From contig NZ_QNRJ01000001.1 in the NCBI RefSeq assembly GCF_003315075.1, positions 41,149 through 105,148 of the forward strand: a DNA stretch of 64,000 nt, in the 5' to 3' direction. The notes below the pieces were generated by a model. It was given only the letters and a program-made list of their open reading frames with translations. It ran no database searches and was not told the DNA's origin. Positions 26,612-37,112 of the stretch are shown here, one piece after another. Made by a program: the position numbers and the translations under genes. The DNA comes from Rossellomorea aquimaris. Its GTDB lineage: Bacteria; Bacillota; Bacilli; Bacillales; Bacillaceae_B. How positions within the stretch are numbered: the first letter of the stretch is position 1; each line of letters starts with the position of its first letter.

Positions 26612-27778
26612 ATGAAACGTTTTGCGTATATAGTGGTTACATTTGTTTTAGCAGCTTTTTTGTTTCCTTCAATGGGGTTTGCCCAGGAGAAGAAGTCGGA
26701 ATTAGCTGAGGTAGCGAAATCAGCTGTTTTGATTGAGCGGGATACTGGAACGGTATTATATGAGAAGAATAGCCATGAAAAGCTGGCGCCAGCATCCATG
26801 ACTAAGATTATGACAATGATGTTGATCATGGAAGCCCTTGATAAAGGTCAAATAAAGTGGGAAGACAGTGTTCGGGCGAGTGAATATGCCGCATCGATGG
26901 GTGGATCACAAATCTTCCTGGAGCCCGGTGAAAGCATGACGGTTGAAGAAATGCTTAAGGGGATTGCGATTGGTTCAGCCAATGATGCATCAGTAGCCAT
27001 GGCGGAACATATATCAGGAAGTGAAGAAGCCTTTGTTGAAAAAATGAACAAAAAGGTAGAAGAGCTTGGGTTAAAAGACACTCGGTTCAAAAACCCGACA
27101 GGCTTACCGTCCAAAGATCATTATAGTTCGGCCCATGACATGTCCATGATGGCCAAGGAACTTCTAAAATATGAAGGAATCACCAAGTTCACAGGCAGCT
27201 ATGAATCGTACTTACGTGAAGATACGGATAAAAAATTCTGGTTGGTGAATACGAATAAATTGGTTCGTTTTTATGACGGCGTGGATGGACTGAAAACCGG
27301 ATTCACCAATGAAGCGAAATACTGCTTAACGGCAACGGCGAAGAAAGATAATATGAGAGTCATTGCTGTCGTGTTCGGAGCACCGACTCCTAAAGAGAGA
27401 AACAACGAGGTGAGTAAAATGCTGGATTATGCCTTCAATCAGTATTCAACCAAACCTCTCTTTAAAAAAGGAGACTCCCTGGCACAGGTGAAAGTATCTA
27501 AAGGGAAACAAAACAGAGTGGCTGCAGTGACGGAAGAGCCCATCTCCCTGTTAACGCAAAAAGGTGAAAAACTGGATAAAGTAGAACAGAAGATAACACT
27601 CTCTAAAGACCTGAAGGCTCCTATCAAAAAAGGAGATAAAGTCGGGACCCTTGTCATCATGAACAAAGGAGAAAAAGTGTTGGAAAGCACTCTCGTCGCA
27701 AAGAAGAATGTAAATGATGCAAGCTGGTGGGAGCTGTACAAAAAATCCTTTGGCCTATTCACGAAAGTTGGAAAGTAA
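26612..27778 (+). CDS. dacF: D-alanyl-D-alanine carboxypeptidase DacF
   Basis: A forespore penicillin-binding protein of the S11 family that trims pentapeptide side chains of cortex peptidoglycan. The 388-residue protein has a cleavable signal peptide (1-24, 'GFA-Q'), the active-site 'SMTK' (Ser62, Lys65), 'SAN' and 'KTG' motifs, and a beta-rich C-terminal domain with an amphipathic membrane-binding end ('WWELYKKSFGLFTKVGK'). The ATG at 26612 follows GGAGGACAG. It lies directly before the spoIIA operon, as in B. subtilis. Confidence 0.95.
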   Translation: MKRFAYIVVTFVLAAFLFPSMGFAQEKKSELAEVAKSAVLIERDTGTVLYEKNSHEKLAPASMTKIMTMMLIMEALDKGQIKWEDSVRASEYAASMGGSQIFLEPGESMTVEEMLKGIAIGSANDASVAMAEHISGSEEAFVEKMNKKVEELGLKDTRFKNPTGLPSKDHYSSAHDMSMMAKELLKYEGITKFTGSYESYLREDTDKKFWLVNTNKLVRFYDGVDGLKTGFTNEAKYCLTATAKKDNMRVIAVVFGAPTPKERNNEVSKMLDYAFNQYSTKPLFKKGDSLAQVKVSKGKQNRVAAVTEEPISLLTQKGEKLDKVEQKITLSKDLKAPIKKGDKVGTLVIMNKGEKVLESTLVAKKNVNDASWWELYKKSFGLFTKVGK

Positions 27779-27849
27779 AAGCGTCTTTACGATTTAGGAT
27801 AAAAATAACCTCTAATTATGACGAATTCCTTCTAGTTTTGTCATGGAGA

Positions 27850-27876
27850 AGGAATTCACTAAAAGAATAGCGAAAT
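27850..27876 (+). promoter_or_regulatory. sigma-H-type promoter of the spoIIA operon
   Basis: AGGAATT (27850-27856), 13 nt, then GCGAAAT (27870-27876) match the sigma-H pattern AGGAWWT and RNNGAAT closely. B. subtilis spoIIA is transcribed by sigma-H with Spo0A~P; I did not find a clear 0A box. Confidence 0.6.
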
Positions 27877-27912
27877 GACTCACTATACGACAGAGAAGGA
27901 GGCTTTCTGATA

Positions 27913-28263
27913 GTGAGTCTTGCTATTAACTTAGAAGTCAAAAAAGATGTTTTGTGTATTCGTTTAAGTGGTGAGCTGGATCATCATACTGCCGATGAGC
28001 TTAGGGAAAAAGCTTCGAATCTGATTGAAAGTGAGAATGTGAAGCATATCATTTTGAATTTAGAGGAACTGAGCTTTATGGATAGTTCAGGATTAGGTGT
28101 GATTTTGGGTCGATACAAGCAGATTAAACAAAAGCATGGAGAAATGGTCGTGTGTGCGATCTCCCCTTCTGTAAACCGATTATTTGAAATGTCCGGATTG
28201 TTTAAGATTATACGTCTTGAGCCGTCTGAAGAAAACGCATTACAAAGATTGGGGGTCGCCTGA
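27913..28263 (+). CDS. spoIIAA: anti-sigma F factor antagonist SpoIIAA
   Basis: A STAS-domain protein of 116 residues that frees sigma-F from SpoIIAB when dephosphorylated. The phosphorylated Ser58 lies in '[13 protein letters not shown]'. The start is GTG with AAGGAGG upstream. It is the first gene of the classic three-gene operon; its 3' end nearly abuts spoIIAB (1-nt gap). Confidence 0.97.
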   Translation: MSLAINLEVKKDVLCIRLSGELDHHTADELREKASNLIESENVKHIILNLEELSFMDSSGLGVILGRYKQIKQKHGEMVVCAISPSVNRLFEMSGLFKIIRLEPSEENALQRLGVA

Positions 28264-28264
28264 C

Positions 28265-28708
28265 ATGAGAAATGAAATGAACATTCAATTCAGTTCTTTA
28301 AGCCAAAATGAGTCCTTTGCCAGAGTTACCGTTGCTTCATTTATTGCACAGCTGGATCCGACGATGGATGAGTTGACTGAAATCAAGACAGTCGTATCTG
28401 AAGCTGTTACAAATGCCATCATTCACGGATATGACAACAGACCGAATGGTACCGTCTATATTTCTGTCATTATGGAAGAAAATGGGTACATCGATATGAC
28501 CATCCGCGATGAAGGAGTCGGGATTGGTGATGTAGAGGAAGCCCGTCAACCGTTGTTCACGTCCAAACCTGAGCTTGAGCGTTCTGGAATGGGCTTTACC
28601 ATCATGGAAAATTTCATGGATGAAATAGAAGTGTCATCACACCCAGGTACAGGCACCACGGTAAGACTAAAGAAGCACTTGACCAATAGTAAAGCGCTAT
28701 GCAATTAA
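28265..28708 (+). CDS. spoIIAB: anti-sigma F factor / serine kinase SpoIIAB
   Basis: A 147-residue GHKL-fold kinase that binds sigma-F and phosphorylates SpoIIAA. The N box is '[15 protein letters not shown]', the G1 box '[10 protein letters not shown]' and the G2 region '[15 protein letters not shown]'. The ATG at 28265 immediately follows the spoIIAA stop. Confidence 0.97.
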   Translation: MRNEMNIQFSSLSQNESFARVTVASFIAQLDPTMDELTEIKTVVSEAVTNAIIHGYDNRPNGTVYISVIMEENGYIDMTIRDEGVGIGDVEEARQPLFTSKPELERSGMGFTIMENFMDEIEVSSHPGTGTTVRLKKHLTNSKALCN

Positions 28709-28720
28709 GGAGTCGTGCCC

Positions 28721-29485
28721 ATGGATGTCGAAGTTAAGAAAGAAAAGGAACAGACCTTTCTGAAGGATCATGAGGTGAAAGAGCTCATAAAGCAGAGCCA
28801 GGACGGTGACCAAAGTGCCCGGGACTTGATCGTCCAGAAGAACATGCGTTTAGTATGGTCCGTCGTCCAGCGCTTCCTCAATCGGGGATATGAGCCTGAT
28901 GATCTCTTTCAGATAGGCAGTATCGGGTTGCTGAAATCAGTCGATAAGTTTGATTTAAGCTACGACGTCAAGTTTTCAACATATGCCGTTCCGATGATAA
29001 TTGGTGAAATCCAGCGGTTCATCCGGGATGACGGAACTGTAAAGGTAAGTCGTTCACTGAAGGAAATGGGAAACAAGATTCGTAAAGCCAAGGATGAACT
29101 TTCCAAGAAATTCGGGAGGGTTCCGACGGTGAGTGAGCTTGCCGAACATCTGGAGTATTCGGTTGAAGAGGTCATTATGGCTCAGGAAGCAAGCAGAGCC
29201 CCTTCTTCCATTCATGAAACCGTTTATGAAAATGATGGAGATCCCATTACCCTTTTGGATCAGATTGCAGATAATAGCGATAATAAATGGTTTGACAAAA
29301 TTGCCTTAAAAGAAGCCATTAGGGAACTGGATGATCGGGAACGGCTGATTGTGTATTTAAGATATTACAAAGACCAAACCCAATCGGAAGTGGCAGATCG
29401 ACTGGGTATATCCCAGGTCCAGGTATCGAGACTGGAGAAGAAGATATTACAAACAATGAAAGATCATATGCATACAGAATCTTAG
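28721..29485 (+). CDS. sigF: RNA polymerase sporulation sigma factor F
   Basis: The first forespore-specific sigma factor, 254 residues. Region 2 contains 'DLFQIGSIGLLKSVDKFD' and 'KFSTYAVPMIIGEIQR', region 3 'KVSRSLKEMG', and region 4 the helix-turn-helix 'SQVQVSRLEKKILQ'. The ATG at 28721 is 9 nt from AAGGAG; a GTG at 28715 is too near it. It is the last gene of the spoIIA operon. Confidence 0.97.
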   Translation: MDVEVKKEKEQTFLKDHEVKELIKQSQDGDQSARDLIVQKNMRLVWSVVQRFLNRGYEPDDLFQIGSIGLLKSVDKFDLSYDVKFSTYAVPMIIGEIQRFIRDDGTVKVSRSLKEMGNKIRKAKDELSKKFGRVPTVSELAEHLEYSVEEVIMAQEASRAPSSIHETVYENDGDPITLLDQIADNSDNKWFDKIALKEAIRELDDRERLIVYLRYYKDQTQSEVADRLGISQVQVSRLEKKILQTMKDHMHTES

Positions 29486-29487
29486 GC

Positions 29488-29540
29488 AAAATAACCTTGT
29501 TGTTTCAAAGAATCATGTTGAAACGACAAGGTTATTTTTA
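29488..29540 (+). terminator. terminator after sigF
   Basis: AAATAACCTTGT / ACAAGGTTATTT outer stem with inner GTTTCA / TGAAAC, then a T tail. The rest of the 29541-29686 spacer shows nothing I recognise. Confidence 0.88.
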
Positions 29541-29686
29541 TTTTCTTATTCAATACAAAAGTTGGCTTTCTATTGACCCCACATTCTCCCTTTGAAATTG
29601 TTTCCATTTTCAAAAGCTCCACCTTCAAAAACTATACTATTTCTCCCTTCCTCCTCCATTCATCTCAACATGCCACACGCAGCCAT

Positions 29687-29716
29687 TACATAAATTATTT
29701 CCGTTAATCCATACTA
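29687..29716 (+). promoter_or_regulatory. sigma-G-type promoter of spoVAA
   Basis: TACATA (29687-29692), 17 nt, then CATACTA (29710-29716). The -10 fits the sigma-G motif CATAMTA exactly. The B. subtilis spoVA operon is sigma-G controlled. Confidence 0.6.
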
Positions 29717-29757
29717 TTGGTACGAAGGGAAAATCATGTTTTCAGGAAGTGAACTGC

Positions 29758-30378
29758 ATGGAAGGTATTTTGTATATACGCTTACGTCATCGAGTGCAGG
29801 TAAGGGAAGAGAGTACAGTCAAGCTTGGACAGCTTGCTCAAATCATAGCACCTGAAAATATTCTGGAAGAATTAAGGCAAATCCCGATTCATCAAGTGAC
29901 AGCATCTGATAAGAATATCATTGTGGTCGATGTCATGAGAGTGATAAGAGAAATATGCAAGAACTTCTCAGATCTTGATATTCAAACGATTGGACCCACA
30001 CAAAGTATTATTGAAGTGATCTATGAGAAAAAGAAAATCTCTCTTCCGCTCTTCATTGGCGTTTGGTTACTATTATTCATCGGTGCAGCCTTGGCAATTA
30101 TGAATTTTCATGAAGATGTAAGTATGAGGGAGGTTCATCAAAGGCTGTATCATTTTGTAACTGGGGATGAAGATCCTCATCCATTACTGTTTCAAGTTCC
30201 CTATTCATTCGGTTTAGGCCTTGGGATGATCTTATTTTTCAACCATGTGTTTCGAAAGAGACTTAATGAAGAGCCGAGTCCACTAGAAGTTGAAATGTTT
30301 AACTACCAGCAGGATTTAGATCAGTATGTGATCATGAATGAAAATAAAGAAAGTCAGAAAAAATTAGATGACCATTAA
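29758..30378 (+). CDS. spoVAA: stage V sporulation protein AA
   Basis: A 206-residue protein, the length I recall for B. subtilis SpoVAA. It has a soluble N-terminal domain ('ILYIRLRHRVQV'), a membrane helix 'LFIGVWLLLFIGAALAI' and a second near 'FGLGLGMILFFNHV'. SpoVA proteins move dipicolinic acid (DPA) into the spore and out at germination. The ATG at 29758 follows AGGAAG; the GTG at 29749 overlaps it. The end overlaps spoVAB by 11 nt. Confidence 0.93.
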   Translation: MEGILYIRLRHRVQVREESTVKLGQLAQIIAPENILEELRQIPIHQVTASDKNIIVVDVMRVIREICKNFSDLDIQTIGPTQSIIEVIYEKKKISLPLFIGVWLLLFIGAALAIMNFHEDVSMREVHQRLYHFVTGDEDPHPLLFQVPYSFGLGLGMILFFNHVFRKRLNEEPSPLEVEMFNYQQDLDQYVIMNENKESQKKLDDH

Positions 30379-30790
30379 CGTATTGATTACAGTATTTATT
30401 GGTTTTGCTGGAGGACTTGCCGTCGGTTCCGGGTTTGTAGCTTTTCTAACCGTATTAGGAATCATCCCAAGGTTAACTCAGTTAACAAAAACAATGAAAA
30501 TGATTCACCACTATGAACTGGCTGTCATTACAGGTGCACTGGCAGGAGGATTTGTCAGCTTAAATAATTATACGCTGCACTTTTCCCCATTCGTTCTTAT
30601 GCCCATAGGTTTAGCGAGCGGAGTGTTCATCGGGCTGTTGGCGGCTGCATTAACAGAGGTATTGAATGTGTTCCCGATCCTCGCAAAGCGGATTGGGATT
30701 GAAGGTCAAATCGTCATTCTCATAATGGCGATTGTATTTGGGAAAATTGTCGGCTCACTTTTTCATTGGCTCTACTTGGTTCATCAATAA
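30368..30790 (+). CDS. spoVAB: stage V sporulation protein AB
   Basis: A 140-residue membrane protein with about four helices ('[20 protein letters not shown]' at the start). It matches SpoVAB, a DPA-related SpoVA subunit of unclear exact role. It begins inside the 3' end of spoVAA, implying translational coupling. The next gene is spoVAE, not spoVAC as in B. subtilis. Confidence 0.92.
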   Translation: MTINVLITVFIGFAGGLAVGSGFVAFLTVLGIIPRLTQLTKTMKMIHHYELAVITGALAGGFVSLNNYTLHFSPFVLMPIGLASGVFIGLLAAALTEVLNVFPILAKRIGIEGQIVILIMAIVFGKIVGSLFHWLYLVHQ

Positions 30791-30812
30791 ACAGCAAGAG
30801 GCAGGGGTTCAT

Positions 30813-31382
30813 ATGGACGAAAATAGAAAAGTGATCCTGATTACAGATGGAGATGAATATGCCAAGCGGGCAATCGAGTGCGTGGCAAAAGAGTATGGAG
30901 GACGATGTATCTCAAGCTCTAAAGGAAATCCTTCTGTATTATCAGGACCAGAGATTGTGAAATTAATCGGAAGTGCAAAGAATGACCCCGTCTTTGTCAT
31001 GTTTGATGATAGTGGATTTATTGGAGAAGGAGCAGGCGAAAGAGCACTGAAGCATGTTGCGAATCACCCTGGCATAGACGTGCTCGGTATCATTGCGGTA
31101 GCAAGTAAAACCAGGCAGGCCGAATGGACAAGAGTGGATGTGTGCATTGATAAATTTGGTGAATTAACTCCATATGGGGTGGATAAATTCGGTGTACCTG
31201 AAATGGATTTGGGAAGGTTAACGGGTGATACGGTTTATTGCCTTGATGAACTGGATGTTCCCGTTATTGTCGGAATTGGTGACATTGGCAAAATGGCCAA
31301 AAGGGATGACTACTCACAAGGTTCGCCCATTACGAAAAAGGCTGTTGAAATCATCTTGGAAAGGAGCGGATATCATGCCTGA
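30813..31382 (+). CDS. spoVAE: stage V sporulation protein AE (SpoVAEA type)
   Basis: A 189-residue soluble protein: '[16 protein letters not shown]', '[18 protein letters not shown]' and '[15 protein letters not shown]' are the landmarks of the cytosolic SpoVAEa protein. The ATG at 30813 lies after GAGGCAGGGG. It overlaps spoVAF by 8 nt. Only 22 nt separate it from spoVAB, so the AC-AD-AEB genes that come between in B. subtilis are absent here. Confidence 0.93.
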   Translation: MDENRKVILITDGDEYAKRAIECVAKEYGGRCISSSKGNPSVLSGPEIVKLIGSAKNDPVFVMFDDSGFIGEGAGERALKHVANHPGIDVLGIIAVASKTRQAEWTRVDVCIDKFGELTPYGVDKFGVPEMDLGRLTGDTVYCLDELDVPVIVGIGDIGKMAKRDDYSQGSPITKKAVEIILERSGYHA

Positions 31383-32853
31383 GAAAACGAAAGAAACACC
31401 AATATCAAAAGATTTAGCAGTTATAGAAGAGTACATGAAGAATCATGTAGGATTAAACAAAAGTTTTGATTTAGGTGTACGTAAACTCATGATTTTGAAA
31501 AAAGGAGTGCACATTTACTATATAAACGGGTTGACTGATGCTTCCTACATTATTCAAATCGTGGAGGAACTCGTTGAGATCAATGATCATGAGCGTGCAA
31601 CGAGCCGATTATATGAAATTGTACATAATCGACTTGTTCATCAATCGGTTGAGCCGGTTAAAACGATTGAAGAAGCAGTTGACGAAGTGCTATCAGGACT
31701 AATAGCAGTCTTTGTCGAAGGCTATGATGAGGCAATCATTGTTGATGTTCGTAGTTACCCCGGGCGACAGCCTTCAGAGCCTGATACGGAAAAGGTAGTC
31801 CGTGGTTCCCGTGATGGGTATGTAGAGAATATTATTGTGAATACCGCTTTGACAAGACGAAGAATTCGGGATCCACGATTGAGGTTTGAAATATTTCGTA
31901 TCGGAGAACGATCTAAAACTGACATTTCCATTGCTTATATAAATGATGTGGCAAACCCCAGCTTAATTGAAGTCATCAAGAAAGAATTGAAAAGTATTAA
32001 GATCGACGGATTAACGATGGCGGATAAAACGGTTGAAGAGTTCCTTGTGAAACAAGGATATAATCCTTATCCACTTGTTCGATACACAGAAAGAGCAGAC
32101 GTCGCAGCCACTCACTTATTAGAAGGGCATGTTCTTATTTTTGTTGATACTTCGCCGAGTGTCATCATTACACCAACGACATATTTCCATCATCTTCAGC
32201 ATGCGGAGGAATATAGACAATCACCGGCTGTCGGGACATTTGTCAGATGGACTAGATTCCTTGGGATATTAGCCTCGCTATTTTTACTCCCTCTATGGTA
32301 TCTATTTGTGTTGGATCCATCCCTCTTACCTGAGGTTATTAAATTCGTAGGACCAAATGAACAGACGAATATTCCCGTTATTGTTCAGTTGTTCATAGCG
32401 GATTTCGGGGTTGAAATGTTCAGGGTGGCAGCCATTCATACTCCAACCCCATTATCCACAGCAATGGGTCTGATAGCGGCAGTCTTAATTGGACAAATAG
32501 CCATTGATGTAGGATTATTTCAACCGGAAGTCATCCTGTATGTAGCCGTTGCATCAATAGGAACATTCGCTACACCAAGCTATGAATTGAGTGCCGCGAA
32601 CAAGATGGCCAGACTGTTCCTTCTTATTGCAGTAGCCTTCTTCCATATTCCGGGACTGATGGTGGGTACCACACTTTTTATCTTATTCGTTACAAATATA
32701 AAGTCTTTAAACACTCCATATCTATGGCCGTTAATGCCATTCAGTCCTATAGCATTCATGCAAATCCTGATTCGCCGCTCTATGCCGGGAGCCAAAATCA
32801 GACCTAGCATTGTGCAGCCGAGAAATAAGTATAAGCAACCGGCGAAATCTTAG
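31375..32853 (+). CDS. spoVAF: stage V sporulation protein AF (GerA-family)
   Basis: A 492-residue membrane protein of the GerAA/SpoVAF family: a large cytoplasmic N-terminal region, then a membrane half with '[20 protein letters not shown]', '[20 protein letters not shown]' and '[14 protein letters not shown]'-like text around the PTPLS motif. SpoVAF associates with germinant receptors and helps spore ion release. The ATG at 31375 follows AAGGAGCGG. It is the last gene of the operon. Confidence 0.94.
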   Translation: MPEKTKETPISKDLAVIEEYMKNHVGLNKSFDLGVRKLMILKKGVHIYYINGLTDASYIIQIVEELVEINDHERATSRLYEIVHNRLVHQSVEPVKTIEEAVDEVLSGLIAVFVEGYDEAIIVDVRSYPGRQPSEPDTEKVVRGSRDGYVENIIVNTALTRRRIRDPRLRFEIFRIGERSKTDISIAYINDVANPSLIEVIKKELKSIKIDGLTMADKTVEEFLVKQGYNPYPLVRYTERADVAATHLLEGHVLIFVDTSPSVIITPTTYFHHLQHAEEYRQSPAVGTFVRWTRFLGILASLFLLPLWYLFVLDPSLLPEVIKFVGPNEQTNIPVIVQLFIADFGVEMFRVAAIHTPTPLSTAMGLIAAVLIGQIAIDVGLFQPEVILYVAVASIGTFATPSYELSAANKMARLFLLIAVAFFHIPGLMVGTTLFILFVTNIKSLNTPYLWPLMPFSPIAFMQILIRRSMPGAKIRPSIVQPRNKYKQPAKS

Positions 32854-32930
32854 AAATATTGCAACAACTCTCATTCTGTGGTAAATTACGTTTAATTAGG
32901 AGAGCATTAAAGAGGGGAATGAGACGTTTC

Positions 32931-34232
32931 ATGCATCTTCATGGATCAGCACAAATAAAAAATGGTCACCTAACGATAGGAGGGGTGAGTACCTTAGAAC
33001 TGGCCAAACAATACGGTACACCCCTTTATGTTTATGACACTGCACTCATTAGGGAACGGGCAAGAGGTTTTAAAGAAACATTTGATTCCCTGGGAGTGAA
33101 AGCGGAAGTTGCCTATGCCAGTAAGGCATTTTCATGTATCGCGGTCTTTCAATTGATGAAAGAAGAGGGATTATCACTGGATGTGGTTTCAGGAGGGGAG
33201 TTATACACTGCCTTGAAGGCAGGATTCCCTCCTGAACGCATCCATTTTAATGGAAATAACAAATCTGAAGAAGAACTGATGATGGCCATTGAAAACAACA
33301 TAGGCTGCATAGTCGTCGATAATTTCTACGAGCTGCAACTTGTGAATAACATCTCACGATCCGCTGAAAAAGTGACGAAGGTTTTGTTAAGAGTAACGCC
33401 TGGGATAGAAGCCCATACTCATGATTATATTTTAACCGGACAAGAGGATTCCAAATTCGGATTCGATTTGGGGAATGGTCAAGCCCGGGATGCAATGAAA
33501 ATGGCGATGAGCTATGACGGGATTGAATGGTTAGGGCTGCATTGCCATATTGGCTCCCAAATATTTGAGACGACAGGCTTCATTCTTGCTGCAAAAAAAA
33601 TTATTGAGAAGGTGGCACAATGGAAATCTCAATATGATTACGATCCGAGAGTGATTAACTTAGGCGGTGGATTTGGCATTCGCTATACGAAGGATGATGA
33701 CCCGATTCCACCTGCACAATATGTGAAGGAAATGATTGCGGCTGTAAAACAGGAAGTGGTAAAGTACAACCTTGAAATGCCGGAAATTTGGATCGAGCCG
33801 GGCCGTTCCCTTGTTGGAGATGCAGGGACCAGCCTATATACATTAGGGTCTAGAAAAGAAGTGCCCAACATCCGGAAGTACTTAGCCATTGATGGGGGAA
33901 TGAGTGATAATATAAGACCGGCTCTCTACAAGGCAAAATATGAAGCGGTGATTGCGAATAAAGCAGATCACCCCCCTGAAGAAACCGTGTCAATCGCTGG
34001 TAAATGTTGTGAATCCGGAGATATGTTGATTTGGGATTTACCCCTTCCACAATCAGAAGCTGGTGACACTCTTGCTGTGTTCTGTACTGGTGCATATGGA
34101 TATTCCATGGCGAATAACTACAATCGTATTCCCCGTCCCGCTGTCGTATTTGTCGAAAATGGAGAAGCAAGATTAGCTGTTCAAAGAGAGACATATGAGG
34201 ATATGGTTTCACTTGATGTAACGTTTAAATAA
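32931..34232 (+). CDS. lysA: diaminopimelate decarboxylase
   Basis: The final lysine step: PLP-dependent decarboxylation of meso-diaminopimelate. The 433-residue fold III enzyme has the PLP Lys65 in 'VAYASKAFS', 'DVVSGGELYTA', the PLP-phosphate loop 'NLGGGFGIRY', and the active-site Cys of 'AGKCCESGDML' from the partner subunit. The start MHLHGSAQ aligns with the B. subtilis N-terminus; ATG 32919 is closer to AGAGGGGA and remains possible. It follows spoVAF, the same order as in B. subtilis. Confidence 0.95.
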   Translation: MHLHGSAQIKNGHLTIGGVSTLELAKQYGTPLYVYDTALIRERARGFKETFDSLGVKAEVAYASKAFSCIAVFQLMKEEGLSLDVVSGGELYTALKAGFPPERIHFNGNNKSEEELMMAIENNIGCIVVDNFYELQLVNNISRSAEKVTKVLLRVTPGIEAHTHDYILTGQEDSKFGFDLGNGQARDAMKMAMSYDGIEWLGLHCHIGSQIFETTGFILAAKKIIEKVAQWKSQYDYDPRVINLGGGFGIRYTKDDDPIPPAQYVKEMIAAVKQEVVKYNLEMPEIWIEPGRSLVGDAGTSLYTLGSRKEVPNIRKYLAIDGGMSDNIRPALYKAKYEAVIANKADHPPEETVSIAGKCCESGDMLIWDLPLPQSEAGDTLAVFCTGAYGYSMANNYNRIPRPAVVFVENGEARLAVQRETYEDMVSLDVTFK

Positions 34233-34243
34233 GCTCTGAAACA

Positions 34244-34281
34244 TAGTCTTTAAGTATATCGTACTTAAAGACTACTTTTTT
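34244..34281 (+). terminator. terminator after lysA
   Basis: TAGTCTTTAAGTA / TACTTAAAGACTA perfect 13-bp stem, then seven T after one C. Confidence 0.88.
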
Positions 34282-34376
34282 TGCATTTTTTATTACATAC
34301 TTTAACAAATATTGATTTTACTATACAATAACAATGACATATAAAGGTGAATATAGTGTAGACAAAGGAGTCATAT

Positions 34377-34469
34377 ATGAAAATCAGCAATAAGGGATTG
34401 TTCTTGTTTTTATTAGTATCAGGCATAGTATGGGGAGTCATTTACTGGCTGTTCCTGGCGGGAAACTGA
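34377..34469 (+). CDS. small single-span membrane protein (30 aa)
   Basis: A 30-residue ORF with AAAGGAG 6-7 nt before its ATG. After a basic start 'MKISNKG' nearly all residues form one membrane helix ('LFLFLLVSGIVWGVIYWLF'). It stands alone between lysA and ribT. I cannot name a family. The ribosome site and the clean hydrophobic pattern support a real gene. Confidence 0.55.
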   Translation: MKISNKGLFLFLLVSGIVWGVIYWLFLAGN

Positions 34470-34584
34470 TTGGTTAAAGTTGATTAATAAAAGTAAATTT
34501 AGTAAGATGAATAAACGTTCATATCAATTAAATTTCTAGTTTTTGTCTATAATAGGAAATAGATAGATTAGACATAAAACATAA

Positions 34585-34971
<387 letters not shown>

Positions 34972-34972
34972 A

Positions 34973-35015
34973 GAGGACGGCCACCGGATCAGCAGGTGGT
35001 CAGCCTCTTTTTTTT
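34973..35015 (+). terminator. terminator after ribT
   Basis: GAGG-x-GGCCACC / GGTGG-x-C-CCTC stem-loop followed by eight T. It overlaps the 3' end of ypuF on the other strand. Confidence 0.82.
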
Positions 35016-35521
35016 CGTTGTAATGCATTTTTCCGCTCTAAAATCACTTCTGAACGGTCACGCAAGGAATGTCGATGAATGAGCTCGTTATTCTTTAAAT
35101 CACTTGGAGAACACCATGAGTACCCATTGTCCTCACACAGGGATTGGACCTGCTCTTGTAGAGAAACATCCGTCAGGGGGATATTGATGCTGCTATAGGG
35201 CTGATTGGTACTTAGCCCATGGGTGATTTCAACAAGCTTTTCCTGAAGTTTACCAGGGTGGATCCCTAAACGGGAAAGTTCATCCTGATTCAGTTCGATA
35301 TTTTGGACGGCCTTCTTAAATGTCCGGGCTGCTCCTGAAAGATTACCTCTTCTGTAATGATACAAACCCACAGCAAGCTGGATCAAACCAACCCAATGGG
35401 AAGAACGGTTCTTAGGGTCAACACACTTCCAATATTCTTCCAACACTTCATGGCACTCGAAGTAATCACGATTTCCGTGGAAATACATTAAGAATTCTAA
35501 GTAAGGTTTAGGATAAATCAT
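35000..35521 (-). CDS. ypuF: DUF309 protein YpuF
   Basis: A 173-residue protein of the DUF309 family, recognised by the N-terminal helix pair 'FHGNRDYFECHEVLEEYWK' and 'WVGLIQLAVGLYHYRRGNLSGA'. Function is unknown; the His-Glu pairs suggest metal or phosphate binding, which is inference. AGGAGGGA precedes the ATG. It is divergent from scpA, as in B. subtilis. Confidence 0.85.
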   Translation of the reverse strand: MIYPKPYLEFLMYFHGNRDYFECHEVLEEYWKCVDPKNRSSHWVGLIQLAVGLYHYRRGNLSGAARTFKKAVQNIELNQDELSRLGIHPGKLQEKLVEITHGLSTNQPYSSINIPLTDVSLQEQVQSLCEDNGYSWCSPSDLKNNELIHRHSLRDRSEVILERKNALQRKKRG

Positions 35522-35704
35522 GTGAGTCCCTCCTTTATAATTAAATACCGTTTGAGTATTTAAAGTGTAGCATATTCAACATCTTTGCCAAAACGACAGG
35601 TACCTCCTCTTTATTCAAAAACTTTCTATTGGAGAATAGAGGTCAATCTACTATACTATTAAGTAGCGATCAGGAATGACTGTAATTAGAAATTTGGTGA
35701 TAAA

Positions 35705-36469
35705 GTGGAATACAATGTGAAGATTGACGCTTTTGAAGGTCCGTTAGATCTTCTTTTGCATCTGATTAATTCGTTGGAAGTCGATATATATGATATCCCT
35801 ATGGCTCAAATTACTGAGCAATATATGTTATATGTACATACGATGAAGAGTTTGCAACTTGATGTTGCCAGTGAGTACTTAGTGATGGCAGCTACATTAT
35901 TAGCGATTAAAAGTAAAATGCTTCTCCCTAAACATGATGATGGCCTTTCAAGCGATGAAATTGAATTCGAAGAGGAAGATCCCCGTGATGAACTAGTTGA
36001 GAGGTTGATTGAGTATCGCAAGTTTAAAGAAGCTGCCAATGAGCTGAAGCACCGTGAGGAAGAACGGGGACAAGTGTATACGAAACCTCCAAGTGATCTC
36101 TCGGAGTTTACAGAGGAAGTGGATTTAAAGAATAGTGAGGTTCAAGTATCTTTATATGATATGCTAGGAGCTTTTCATAAACTATTGAGGCGTAAGAAGT
36201 TGCAAAGACCCGTGCAAACCAGAATTACCAGACAGGAAATATCCATTGAGAAAAGAATGAATGATATTCTTCATAGCCTGCGAAATATCAAAGAGCGTAC
36301 ATCCTTTACAAGTCTTTTCCCATCTGATAATAAAGAACATCTCGTTGTAACTTTCCTTGCCGTGCTGGAATTAATGAAGAGAAAGCAAATCATTGTCAAT
36401 CAAGAAAAAAACTTCACGGATATCTTTGTTGAAGCAGGAGAGGAGGTAGGTCTAGTTGAACAGTCATAA
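35705..36469 (+). CDS. scpA: segregation and condensation protein A
   Basis: The kleisin subunit of the SMC-ScpAB condensin that organises newly replicated origins. The 254-residue protein starts '[17 protein letters not shown]' (SMC-neck-binding helix) and ends with a winged helix that binds the SMC head. The start is GTG. It overlaps scpB by 14 nt. Confidence 0.95.
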   Translation: MEYNVKIDAFEGPLDLLLHLINSLEVDIYDIPMAQITEQYMLYVHTMKSLQLDVASEYLVMAATLLAIKSKMLLPKHDDGLSSDEIEFEEEDPRDELVERLIEYRKFKEAANELKHREEERGQVYTKPPSDLSEFTEEVDLKNSEVQVSLYDMLGAFHKLLRRKKLQRPVQTRITRQEISIEKRMNDILHSLRNIKERTSFTSLFPSDNKEHLVVTFLAVLELMKRKQIIVNQEKNFTDIFVEAGEEVGLVEQS

Positions 36470-37049
36470 TTGGAAAGGGATCCTGGAAAGCTTATTGTTC
36501 GCAGCGGGTGATGAAGGTCTTTCACTCAAGCAGGTTTGTTCTGTTCTGGAAATCGGTGATCAGGAAGCGATGGCTGTGATCGAGGAGTTAAAGTCGGATT
36601 ATGACAAGGATCCCAATCGGGGTATTTATATGATTGAGATTGCGGACACCTTTCAATTGGTGACAAAAAAAAGCAACGCCGATTACTTAAAGAAATTGGT
36701 TGAGTCACCAAATGTAAGCTTTTTATCGCAGGCAGCTCTAGAAACACTTGCGATTGTCGCTTATAAGCAGCCGATCACGAGGATGGAGATTGAACAAATC
36801 AGAGGTGTCAAAACCGAGCGTCCCATTCAGACCCTTACGTCAAAAGGACTGGTGAAGGAAGTAGGAAGAGCGGAAGGGACAGGTCGTGCCTACTTATTTG
36901 GAACGACAAAAGAATTTTTGGACTATTTCGGATTGAAGAGAATAGAAGAACTTCCTCCCTTACCTGAAAATATCGAGGACGAATTCATGCAGGATGAAGC
37001 GGACTTGTTTTTCGAGAAATTCCAGGAAACGATTGAATCGAAAGAATAG
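36456..37049 (+). CDS. scpB: segregation and condensation protein B
   Basis: The 197-residue tandem winged-helix partner that dimerises on ScpA. '[18 protein letters not shown]' begins the first domain and '[20 protein letters not shown]' is the family signature in the second. The start is TTG, with GGAGG upstream inside scpA. Confidence 0.95.
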   Translation: MNSHNWKGILESLLFAAGDEGLSLKQVCSVLEIGDQEAMAVIEELKSDYDKDPNRGIYMIEIADTFQLVTKKSNADYLKKLVESPNVSFLSQAALETLAIVAYKQPITRMEIEQIRGVKTERPIQTLTSKGLVKEVGRAEGTGRAYLFGTTKEFLDYFGLKRIEELPPLPENIEDEFMQDEADLFFEKFQETIESKE

Positions 37050-37112
37050 AGCAGAATCACATATAAATGGACAGGCGTGGACTCGGGCCAAAAAGAATAG
37101 AATCACGGAAAG

